A DNA stretch of 64,000 nucleotides from Perilla frutescens (lineage: Eukaryota; Streptophyta; Magnoliopsida; Lamiales; Lamiaceae), in contig BRKX01000002.1 in NCBI GenBank assembly GCA_026008535.1, forward strand, positions 57,180,170-57,244,169, written 5' to 3'. This document shows positions 45,518 through 56,369 of the stretch, one piece after another. Position 1 is the first letter of the stretch. Every line of letters begins with the position of its first letter. Position numbers and translations under genes: made by a program. The notes under the pieces were generated by a model. It saw only the letters and a program-made list of their open reading frames with translations, searched no databases and had not been told where the DNA came from.

Positions 45518-46332
45518 TTGTATTGCCGTCTGACGAGTCTCTTATTTTAGACGGATCAAATAAAGCTCAAACCCATCCAAAAATTTGCCCACTCGCAAAT
45601 TCTCGCGCCAGGTGCCTGTATCTCACGTGTCTGGAGTGCTATTTTTTTATTATTTTTGAATAAATTGCTTCTGGCTGGCTAAATTCAGGAAGTTGCACTG
45701 TTTTCTTTTTCTCTTTTTTTCCCTTTCTTTTTGCTTTTTTTGCTTGTCATTTCTTTTTTTTTTAATTATTATTTTGTATCGAGTGCATTGCACGAATCCA
45801 CATGTTAGCGTCGGACGAGTGCACTACGTAAGATGTTGGATAAAAAAATTAAATTAATTCAATTTAATTTTAGGTTTCATTAATTTTTTTAGAGTATATA
45901 TTTATTTCAAAAAAATTAATTAAAGAGCGTCGTACATGAGCCCACACAATAGCTCAGCCAAATGCACTGTGCAAGACGCTAGATAAAAAAATTAAATCAA
46001 TTCAATTTTATTTTAAGATTCACTAATTCTATTTTTGTGTATATATTTACTTCAAAAAAATAATTATTGAGTGCAGTTCACGAGCCCATGTGTTAGTGTC
46101 GGATGAGTACACTGCGCGATATGTTGGATAAAAAAATTAAATTAATTCAAAAAATAAATATATATTTGTAAAAAAATAAAAAAATGAAGAAATTAAAAAG
46201 TAAAAAAAAAACAAAAAAGAAAGGAAAAAGGAGTTGGAGAGGAGAAGAGTAAAAAAAAGGGGGAAGGAGATCACTCATGGGTCAAATAGAGATATGTCTA
46301 ACGTAAGAGATCCGTTAAACGGTCTCACACAA
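45518..46332. mobile_element. TIR element with internal ~125-bp tandem units, 815 bp
   Basis: The left end (TTGTATTGCCGTCTGACGAG, then TCTCTTATTTTAGACGGATC) and the inverted right end (TTGTGTGAGACCGTTTAACG, then GATCTCTTACGTTAGAC) form inverted repeats of about 42 bp. The interior (45770-46150) has three units with GTGCA..GCACGA and CCCA.GTGTTAG words, the same module as at 960-1430. No coding capacity and no clean target duplication. Confidence 0.65.
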
Positions 46333-47427
46333 CTGTACCTCCAATTTTTAAATATAAATATAATCATGATAAGACATTTTTGCCACTTAGCCCTAGCCTC
46401 TAAGACTATCCACATCAGTGACATTCATTCAACTCAACCTTCAAATAAAATATTAATTTATCTCTCCTCCACATCCACAACCCCCAACATTTTAAAATTT
46501 GCACTCCATGAGTGACACTCATCCAATCCGACATTAAATTAAAATATTAATATCTCTTTCTTCCAATCTACATAAAATATTTATCATTTTGTTTTTTAAA
46601 TAACATATTATTAATATTAATTTTTACTATATTGAAAAATCATAATTAATTTATTAGATATATTTTTTAAATTCATAATTAAAAAAATACCCATACAATT
46701 ATAAATTCATAATTTACTTGACAACAAAATGAAAATTACAGGAGTTAAAATAAAACAAAACATAATTAAATAAACTACAATGAGAACACTTGAAATTCTA
46801 AATTACGAGTACATAAGATGTAAATTACATATTCAATTAGTGTCAAATTTTTACCATATGTACTCGATCAAGTCATTTTGAAGAGTGCTATGAGCCTCTT
46901 TGTTGTGAAGTTGATCCCTATTAATCAGCTGACAAACTAGTGATGCATTCAGTAGAGTAGTGAAAAGGTTCAGCATTTGAAGTTGAGGATACATCAGTAA
47001 AAAATTATGTGGGATCATACTAGTCTCTTAGTGTTCAGCGAATAACTTATGCTTTCGAGTCATAAGAGATGTAATAGACTTGACAAATGCAGCCCATGAA
47101 GGATACATGTCATCGGTGAGATAATATGCCCTATCATTTTGGCAACCATTGACGATGTCACTAACATGTGGTGATCGGCCTTCTAAAACATCACTAAAAA
47201 CTGGAGATCGATGGAAAACATTAATATCATTGCACACACCTGGTGTTCCAAAGAATGCATGTCATATCCATAAATCATATGATGCAACGGCTTCCAAAAT
47301 GATTGTTGGTTTTCCAGTTCTCCCTTGCCTAGCCCGGACGGTGGGACAATTTTTTTATTCCCAGTGCATGTAATCAATACTACCAATCATGCTAGGAAAA
47401 TCACGTTATTCCCCAACATAGAGTAAT

Positions 47428-50400
47428 TGATAAACTCGGGGATTTCATGCATTTCGGGTGAGTTTTTACATATTTTTGGAATTAAATACATGCGTCTTGT
47501 GACCTTTTGGTGTGAGTTTGTGTTATGCTTATGCGGTCACATGTTTATCAAGTTTTGGCAGGAAAACCGCTTAATTTGGACGTGTTGAAAGGGATACAAG
47601 GTTACCGATTGAAAGGAGCACTTGAGTTGAGACCGAGAAGGTGAAAATGGGCCGAAAACGCATTGAATTGGTGTTGTGAAGATTGCACGAACCGTGCTTC
47701 ATATTGCATGGCCTGTGCAACAAGACAAATGAAGCCACAACTCGTGGTACCGATAACACGGCCTGTGCTACATGCAACATGGACCGTGCTTCATGACATC
47801 TCAAGACGATCGCTGATTTGATTGTTGCACGGATGTTTAGTGTTTATTTGTGTTGTTTTATTGTATGATTTTGCATGTTTTATAAGTCATTTTCTAGTAT
47901 CTCTAGTTATTTATTTAAAGATTTCGTGTGATTATCTTCACTCGTTACTCTTATGGTGGAATATGCCAAGTTATGAAAAACTTGAGCTTGTGCTTGTAAA
48001 ATCTCGTTCTTTTCGGTACTAAGGTGGTGAGGAGCGAGGATGAGACAAGCCCTTGCGGAAGAAATGAACCGGGAAGAAAGAGCCATGGAACCACGCGGTC
48101 GTGCGAGTTGCGCGACCGCACAACACGGCCGCGCGAGCCCCACGACCGCGCGAGGGGGCTCTCGGCGGAAGCCACCCCGCAACCCTGCCGCCCACAAGCG
48201 CGCGACGTCCCGTCGGCGCGTGGGACACTCTGTTTCTTCCCGATCGTTGTCAACTTGCATTCTCTCTTCGTCCTTTCTTCACCATTTTGCACAAAGGGAC
48301 ATCCCCTTCAACCCTCCTTATTTTGCATGTGGATATGAGACTTTTGGCCTAGCCTAATTTAAGCAGTAGGATCATAGAGATTAATTTCTCTAAATCTAAC
48401 TTTGGACTTTTGCTTATCCAATCTCCCACCAAATCTCCTCAAATCCCTCTAATTTAATGCCTCCTCATGATGACCCATTTCATCACCCTTTCTCTCTCCT
48501 CACCCCCATACCTTTCACCTTACCTCTCACCATCCATCACTTCTCTCTCTCTCTCTTTATGGATTTCCCCTTCTCTCTCTTATCTCTAATAGATATTGGG
48601 GGGATATCATTTATTCTCACTTACACACCGTCTCATCACTTCACATTCTCCATATTTCTTCCCACTTTTCTCTCTCTACACACACACACACACCATTTTC
48701 ACCATTCTCTACACTATTTCCACCACCATCACGACTATTCAAGAGAGGAGGATAAGAGAAAGACGAGAGGGAAGTAAGCTAAGGAAGAGGAAGAAGAGGC
48801 AAGGAGAAATCGACTTCGAGCTATCCGCAGAAGATAAGCTCATTTGGAGGTTTCCTTTTGGTATTTTCTTCCTAATTCTTGGATGATTTGCGGGGGTTTG
48901 TCCCAAACTTGTGAAGGATAACAAATATTGTAAGAGTTTATGTTATTTTCATTTGCTTATAAGATGATGCACTTTTATGATATTTGTGGTGTCTTGAGCA
49001 TGGTTATGGGCTAATCTTCCATTAGGAGGTGGAGGATTGATTTGGTTTGAGTTATGCTTGTGATGGTTGGTTGTTGTTGTTGGAATTGTGCTTGTTTATG
49101 TTGAGTGCTTGATCACCACTTAGCATTGCTAGGCTTTAGATGAGACCGGAGGGAGATTCTTAAAGCCCGATCTAGGTTCCTTCAATGCTAGGTGAATTAG
49201 GTTCATAAGCCTAGTATATTAATTTTGCTCATACGATATAGCGGATAGAGGTTTAACGGATAGACGGTGACAGTAATTGAAGTTAAACTAATTGACGGGT
49301 CTATCGTGTGTTTGAGATTAATATAACCAACTTGAAGCAAGTGTAATGAAAAACCAATGAGAAAACCCACACCTTAATGCTCTTATCATAATCTTTTCCT
49401 CAATCTTGATTTCATCATTATTACTTGCATTTACTCGTTTTATTACTTGTTTTAATTCTTAGTTTGAATCACCATCAAACTCATGTTTAGAATGTTTAGG
49501 TTTTATTTTCATCGTTTTAGCACGTTGCATGCATAGTCTTAACTCAATTGCCCACAAGAAGTCTTCCTTGAGAGATCGACTCGGGGTTAGCTCATCACCT
49601 CTACAATTGACCCCGTCCAATTACGGATGTGGTTCCAAGTAGTTTTTAAGTGTGAGTCTAAACTGGAATATAAATTTAATTTGTGGACCTAACAACGGAC
49701 CGTGCTGCACACTGCACGGACCGTGCAATGTGTTCTGGAAAATTAAAAAACCTTCCTTGTTTGTACTCTATATTCCTCATCTATAAAAAGATCTGCTTTG
49801 GATTAATTTTGCATGAATTTTCACCCTATTGAAGAGCAAAGAGAGCAGAGAAAAGGCGGAAGAACACAAAAAGAGACTGGAATCAAGACTCGACATGGCA
49901 TAAGTTGTTTCTGATTTTAGTTTAGTTTTATCATGTCGGACTCGATTGTTCTTTATTCTTCTTTGGATTGTAACTTGAACATGAGAGGCTAAACATTCAG
50001 TGGTTCTAGGGTTTGCCACAAGTATGGATATTTGCAATTTTAATTTATAATATTATTCCGTTTCTTCATCTGCTTATGTTTTCTCGATTTAATTGTCTTG
50101 TGAATTTATTTGGCCATCAAATGTACAGGTGTAGTTAATTATTTATCACTCGAGAGAGGTTAATTAATTAACGAATTATGAATACATAACACGTACTTGC
50201 TAGATCGAGAGATTGGTAGGTTTATGTGAGAAGAATAAATCTTAGGATCATTTTGGAGTTAAATGACAGATTGAGATCGAGAGATAAAATTTGGCATTTA
50301 ATTTACGTCTGGAATTTACTCGAGAGAGAGGGACTAGATACATTTGTGATTCTTTTGCAGATTTAGGAATTAAAATTGTTCCAATGTGTTAATTGAAATC

Positions 50401-50691
50401 GTGAATTCCACATGCGTGCATTCCCTATAATCCATTTATTCTTATATTTTTCCCGTCAAGTTATTTGCATTCTTGTTCTTCTGTTGCTTTATTTTTATTT
50501 AATTTTGTTAATTATTTGAAACATAAAACTTGGTTGGGTCATCTAGATAAAGTAGGATAATATAAATTGGGTACTTAATTAGGTTGCATAGCTAGTCTCT
50601 GTGAATACGATATTTGTTCTCATCGGTATTTTACTGCAAATTACCTCGTACACTTACGAGTCGTGTTTTGTGTGAAATAAAATAGCGAACA
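47428..50691 (+). mobile_element. LTR-like repeat, copy 4, inside the Harbinger transposase gene
   Basis: Runs from TGATAAACTCGGGGATTTC to ..AATAGCGAACA and breaks the transposase between its TRLL and YVGE-like residues. Subtracting the nested copy 5 leaves about 1.39 kb, like copies 1 and 2. CGAGAGAGGTTAATTAATTA, TTGCTAGATCGAGAGATTGG and CCTCGTACACTTACGAG match copy 3. TAA is repeated at the two borders, but a standard 5-bp duplication is not evident. The segments at 47680-47795 and 49695-49730 repeat GGACCGTGC / GGCCTGTGC words. Confidence 0.65.
47819..49694 (+). mobile_element. LTR-like repeat, copy 5, nested in copy 4
   Basis: A 1.88-kb stretch bounded by TGATTGTTGCACGG and ..GGACCTAACA interrupts the GGACCGTGC-word region of copy 4, which resumes at 49695. 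It has the same general plan: a leading T-rich part, a GC-rich centre (48060-48215) with CGCGACCGC and CGGCCGCGCGAG words, a long pyrimidine-rich part (48420-48740), and a tail with GAGAGATCGACTCGGGG. Open frames over the GC-rich centre exist in several frames on both strands, so composition explains them. Confidence 0.55.
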
Positions 50692-52362
50692 ATAACCTTG
50701 TCAAATCTTACTGATTAGGCCTTCTAAGGTATGTATTACCGAAGTAGGAAATGACATCATCTACGAAATGGATGACAACATCTCTTGTAACCATTGCACT
50801 CATTCGTAAGTATTCATCAACAACCTCAGGCGATGTTCCATAAGTCAACACTCTCATGGCTCCAGTACATTTTTGAAATGGTGAAAGACTTTTTCTACCT
50901 GTGCAACCAGGCCTCTATTGAAAATATTCAACATGCTACTTGTGCTGCCACCACTTTCTTCATCATCTCCCATTCCATCTTCAAGATGAAGTCGCGTTGT
51001 ATCGTTATAAAATGATGCAATCCACCTTGAATTTTTACTCATAACATCATTATAAACAACCAAGTCTTGAAACTCGCTGCCATTCGCTTCATGAATTATA
51101 TGAGCTTCCATCTCAATATCCTTCTGGCTCATTCCACTTCTTTTTCTCCGATTTGCTTTTTCCAAAGTAACAACCCACTTGCCTGCATTTTCACTAAGTC
51201 ATTTCCAAAGACCTTTCATTGATTCGATATTTCTTAGATTGAGCTCGTCTGGATTTTCAACTTGAGTTTCGTGATACAATTTATGCACACGTGACCACAT
51301 TGCGGGCCTCTTTTGATTCTTTCCGCTCACACTGTCTGTGTTAACGTAGTTTGAAGATGACATGAGGGTTACATTTTCTTTCACAGACCAAATTGCGAGA
51401 GATATTTTGTGTGGTGGGAAGTTTTTCAGATGATGGAATTTGAGTAAGGTTCGGTGAAAATTGGGGATTTTGATAATCCTGAGAACTTTGTTGATCTTCT
51501 GAAGTTGGAAAATTTTGTGGTTGAAAGTAAGTTCCAAAATTTGAAAATTTTTGGGAGTCATGATAATAATTTGGGTGATTTGGATCCATAACTTAAAATG
51601 AAGAAGAAATATGAGATTGGGAATTTGGTGAAATAAGATATGTGAAAAAAAGAGAGTTTAATTGTTTATAAAAATATACCAATATTAGACTCTATTTATA
51701 GAGAAAAAAACTATGAATATTGATATATTTTTTAATTTTTAATAATTATATAAATTATTTAAATTTTAAATTAATATATATAAAATTAAATGGCATCTAA
51801 TCTCAGGGTGTCATGTGCTTTCAATTTGAGGCCAACCTTAGGTCGGATGGCCAACTAGGTTGTTGAAATACTTGACATTTTCTTTTTTCTTTTTTTAAAA
51901 TTGTTTGGCGTTTTGCAGTGACATCCCACAGCTGTGAGTGGTCTAACACTTTTAACACTTGAAATTCTACCATAGCTCCATACAAGGCCGTCCTATTTTT
52001 ATTAAATGAAATGGAAAAGAAAACCGATCCCTTTACCAAACAGTTATTAGATGAATACAATTATAAGTTATGACTAGTGCCATCGAGGTCTTGCAGAACG
52101 GGATAAGCTACAATGCGGTAAAGAAGAAAGAGTTGGTTGCTCGGCGAAATAGGAATCAATAACTGATGAACAAACATTGAGGATTGAATTTTCGTGCTTT
52201 GCCTTCATGAAAGCTTTGGATATGTGAAAACATAATCGTTGAATGATTATTTCATAACACAGTTGATAATTTCTAGTAAAAAAGCAAAAGATATTCTTCA
52301 TTCATTTTCATTAATGTTGCAATCATTAGAAGCGGCATTTTTTTTTTCACGAGGGGCAATAC

Positions 52363-53199
52363 AGTGGCAGATCCAGAATAAATTTTTAGGGACGTCATTG
52401 TATTGTGTATAAAAAAAATCTACACCATTAAATAAATAAATATTAAGAACATATTATCATAAGAAAATCATAAATTTAAATGAGATAGAAAGGTATAAAT
52501 ATTTCGTAATTCAAAATGATCTATAAATTGACACTTAGTCTGATTGTAGCTATGCTTGTTTGTACCAATCTTCTCGAAAACTTCTTTCATAACCGTCAAT
52601 TGTTCTTTTCGGATATAAGTGACCAACCGGTTGGCAAGATCCCTTAATTAAGCACTCTCTTCGTACTTAATCTTGAACAAACATATCAAACTCCTCAAAT
52701 CAATTTTCGCAACCACAGATCGCTAACAATATCGATTGGATTTAGTTCTACTTGTATATGTGGTCATTTTTTTGCCGATTCATTAAGAATAGGTACACGA
52801 GAAGATGAGGAAGATGCACCCCTACTAATTTTCGGGAAAAAAACTCTCTATATTCTATATTAAAAAATGTATATAAACAAATTGATAAAAATAATGAAAT
52901 TGAATCACAATTTAAATTAAAACAAGCATGATTATTATTTATAATAAAAAAATATTAATACTAATATAAGAAATTGAAAGAACAAAATAATAATAAAAAA
53001 AACATACTTATGCGACTCCGAGAGAGAACATACAAGAGATAATTGAAGTTTGAATTAATTCAACTTACTTAGCGAGTTAGTAACGTATGAATCATCAATA
53101 TTTATATAAGTGAGAAATGCCCAAAGTTTACCAAGCTTAATTAATCACTTATCTTTAAAGTTTAACTTCAAAACCTACATACCCCTTACATCCACCGCT
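52363..53199. mobile_element. hAT-like non-autonomous element, 837 bp
   Basis: Ends AGTGGCAGATCCAGAAT and, inverted, AGCGGTGGATGTAAGGGG. Outside are GGCAATAC (52355-52362) and GGCTATAC (53200-53207), an 8-bp target duplication with one mismatch, as for hAT elements. The AGYGGCGGATCCAG-type end is common among plant hATs. No intact frame. Confidence 0.7.
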
Positions 53200-53389
53200 G
53201 GCTATACATATTAATTTTTTTTATTGTTTTGTTTCGGGGCTACACGTATATTGATGGGCTTTATTTTATTTTTTAGAGTCTTTTTAAATAGTGATGGTTT
53301 ATAAGGACACAATTGTCTAAAAAATGTTAATTGTATTTTAAATAATTTTAGGGGATATGAAGAGAAAGATAAAAACTTCCACGCACTAA

Positions 53390-53770
53390 GTTTAAATAAG
53401 GCTTATTTCAGATGACGCAAGTCAATTCACAGGTCAATCCGATTTAACCAGGGTCAATGCAGATTTATTTTGTGTTTTTTAGGATTTTTTAGGGGTTTAT
53501 TTTGTGTTTTTTAGGGTTTATTAATTCTATCTTAGGGTATAAACTTATATTTATTTCAAACAAATTAAATCAATTTACTTTAATTTTAGGATTCACAAAT
53601 TTTATTTTAGAGTATAAAACTTCTGAAAAAAACAAAACAAAAGGAAAAGTAGAAAATAAAAAAAGTCAAAAATCTGCCCAAAAATAATAATAATGAAAAA
53701 TTAGACGGCGTGTGGCTCCACGCGCCGCGCTTGGGATTCACGCGTGGTTTGAAATAATGATATAAATAAG
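53390..53770. mobile_element. Sister copy of the 14260-14895 element
   Basis: The left end AAGGCTTATTTCAGA, the interior GTGTTTTTTAGGATTTTTTA, the module TTTAATTTTAGGATTCAC and the GC-rich end CACGCGCCGCGC follow the same order as at 14271-14860, but this copy is shorter. Non-coding. Confidence 0.55.
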
Positions 53771-54537
53771 GGTTTAGAAGGGTGCTTCTCGAAAATGTTT
53801 TGTTTAGAATTTCTTAACTAATAATTGGTTGTTTGCACAAACCACCACCTATTTAATTTGGTTTGATTTGTTTACAACTTTTTTATTTTAACCGGAGAAT
53901 GCGTTCTTGACTCTCAAAGTGTCTTTTTAGCATTGGAATTTTGAGTGCCTAGTACTAACCAGATCAGTTTTTAGAGCACAAGTAGCTATTGTAATTTCTA
54001 CATTGTCTATATTTTTTTTTTGTATGATTGTATTAATTTTCAAATACATTTTGAGAAGGGGTTTTGTTTGGTTGATGTGATAGATAAGATTGATTGGACA
54101 AAGTAGGATTGCACTATTCACAAAAATAATCATATGTTTTGATTGATTGATTGAGATTTTGATAGTTTAGGATAGATTGCTAATATTTTATTTGGAATAA
54201 ATGATTATGATTAAAATGCAGTTGAATACCAAAATTGCCCTCCACATAAATATTCATTGTTAATTTTAAAGTTGCAATTATTTTTACTCAAAAACTTGAA
54301 ACTAGAATTATGGATGACTAATTAAATTACAATTATAGATTTATAGTAGAATTTATGGTGAATTATTATTCTTATTTTTAGTGTCTTTAGTATTTTATTT
54401 AAAAGCAATTTTAATGAAAATTAGCTTATACATAATATGCAATTGTGTAAATATTCTCAAAATTGAGGGTAGAAATATTCAAATATTATTTAATTGAGGA
54501 TAATTTTCGGTGAGTTATTATTATTATTATTATTATT

Positions 54538-54585
<48 letters not shown>

Positions 54586-55145
54586 GCTGCTGCTGTTGTT
54601 GCTGCATTTAAAAGTGATTTTAAGTAAAACTAGTTCATACATAATATGCACTTGTGAAAATATTTCCAAAATTGATGGTATAAAAATTCAAACATTACTT
54701 AAAGAGGATAATTTAGTAATTTTGAATTTAATCAAAGGAGGGATGAATTTAATCACCCTAATTTGGGATGATAAGTTATCCCTCAAATGGGTGATAAGAA
54801 TCCGGACCGTCATCAATACCGGATAACTATCATACAAACTGAATACTTGATAAGAAGGGATAATTTTATCAATTAAATCTAAACTACTCTAATTCTTCAA
54901 ACCAAACGTAAGTTGATGTAATATTGACTCATATGAACATCCAATGATCTCCACGTCTCCAACTCAAAAATAAAATAAAATATTAAATCATATAAAAATA
55001 GAAGCCGTAATTAAATTTATTTGAGTCTACAGATAAAATCATCATCTAAGAATCTTGAGAGCATTAAGAATATGGTCATGTGACATTGCTAACAATCACT
55101 ATGTTCACTATTCAATTGTAATTCGTAACTGTCTTTTGTTTATCA
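53771..55145. other. Gene-free stretch with compound microsatellite
   Basis: No supported gene. (ATT)n followed by (GTT)n at about 54517-54606 produces a spurious polyleucine frame. Confidence 0.5.
54517..54606. repeat. Compound (ATT)n(GTT)n microsatellite
   Basis: ATT triplets pass into GTT triplets with a few GCT variants near the end. Confidence 0.95.
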
Positions 55146-56028
55146 GAGTAATTCCAATTCTAAGCACCTATTTGGTGCAGATTATGCACCAAATAGGGGC
55201 AGTTTCAGCATCAAATTTTTTTGCAGCTTCAATGCTCAACACCAGATTTTACACCAAATAAAAATATTCCTTTAAAGATTCCATTTTATTTTATAATTGA
55301 AATATGAATATGCTTAATGATTTATTATTATTTTTAAATGATTAATTGTTCAAAATTAATAACTTTTAATTATACACTTTCAAAAAATATATACTATTAA
55401 AAAATTATGTACTATTAAAAAAATTATAACATATAATGTGCTTGGATTAATAAAAGTATTTTAAATGACCATCAAACGCTTACAATTAGTGAAAATATTA
55501 TAAGACTACAACACTTATGAAAATACATATATTTTGGCCTCAATACTCAGAATTAGTATATTTTTCCCACATATGTTCCACTAATGCATTTCAAAGCGCA
55601 ATATGAGCATCTTTGTTCTTGATTTCTCTATATCGAGCCAAAAAATTCGTTGAACCGAATATTATCATTTGTTGGCTACTTAACAATTGGAGTCGATATG
55701 TGGGAATTCATTTTATCCATTATGTTTAATTAATTGTGCTTTTTATTGAAATTATTTATTTATTTAGATGATTTATAATTTAAATTAAATGAATATATAA
55801 TTTATAAATTAAATTTATTAAATAATCTATTTAATAATAATTTTAAATAATAAAATAATGCATTAAAAGCTGTGGATCCATCAGCACCAATTTGATGCAA
55901 CACTCAATTCTGTATCAAATTTAGGGTAGCGAATTTAGTGCTGCACCAATTTAGCACAGAATTTGATACAATATTGGAGTGAATTTCAGCATCACATGGG
56001 TAATTTGGTGTTAGCATGGGAGTTGCTC
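55146..56028. mobile_element. PIF/Harbinger deletion derivative, 883 bp, with transposase scrap
   Basis: Inverted ends GAGTAATTCC and GAGCAACTCC with a 3-bp duplication TCA on each side (55143-55145, 56029-56031). Minus-strand bases 55566-55640 still translate to RYREIKNKDAHIAL, a stop, then NALVEHMW, which corresponds to the tail of the transposase at about 46860-46960 (NKEAHSALQNDLIEYIW). Both ends carry repeats of CACC.AATTTGGTGC-like words. Confidence 0.75.
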
Positions 56029-56369
56029 TCATCATTCAAGGATTCCTGACTTGGATGGCATGCTCCCTCCACCTGTTCGTTCAAAGTGATAAAATACAAA
56101 GCCTCGGTGTAAGATGGCGTATGGATCCAACTTGGGAAATATAGAAATCTTCAGGAGTTCAATCCGAGTTTCTCCGCCTAATCAAAACTCGAGACATGGA
56201 TCGCGACAGCACCACCTCCATTAATCCCAATTGTGTGCCCTAATTTTTTTCAAATATTTGTGACGTTTGGCTAGACTCGTGCAAGTCGCCTATCTTCTTT
56301 TGTGTAGTTTTGCTCTAATCGTCAGTAATACTGAAATCTATCAACGCAAGGAGAGAAGCGTAGGATTTC

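Larger units (their letters stand above)
46401..51946 (-). pseudogene. PIF/Harbinger transposon with dead transposase, split by nested insertions
   Basis: Element 46404-51943 with TAA duplications outside (46401-46403, 51944-51946) and short inverted ends (GACTATCCACA / GACCACTCACA). Reading leftwards, ORF1 (51589 to ~50905) is a Myb/SANT-like protein: MDPNHPNYYHD, KRPAMWSRVHKLYHETQ, ANRRKRSGMSQKDIEMEAH. The transposase follows directly, without its N-terminal part: RPGCTGRKSLSPFQKCTGAM, TYGTSPEVVDEYLRMSAM (about 50920-50720). It resumes beyond the insertion with FPSMIGSIDYMHWE, VFHRSPVFSDVLEGRSPH and YYLTDDMYPSWAAFVKSI, and a tail near 46870 (NKEAHSALQNDLIEYIW). In-frame stops, a frameshift and a 3.26-kb insertion (47428-50691) make it inactive. 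Confidence 0.88.

Noticed and set aside
45337..45663. 108-codon frame rich in His/Ser/Pro
   Set aside because: It crosses the border of two MITE-like elements and follows their ATTCC repeats.
48024..48357. GC-rich open frames on both strands, 104-117 codons
   Set aside because: Several frames are open at once on both strands, which is explained by GC-rich low-complexity words inside an LTR-like repeat; no protein family match.
54494..54826. 110-codon frame with a polyleucine run
   Set aside because: It is the translation of a TTA/TTG triplet microsatellite.
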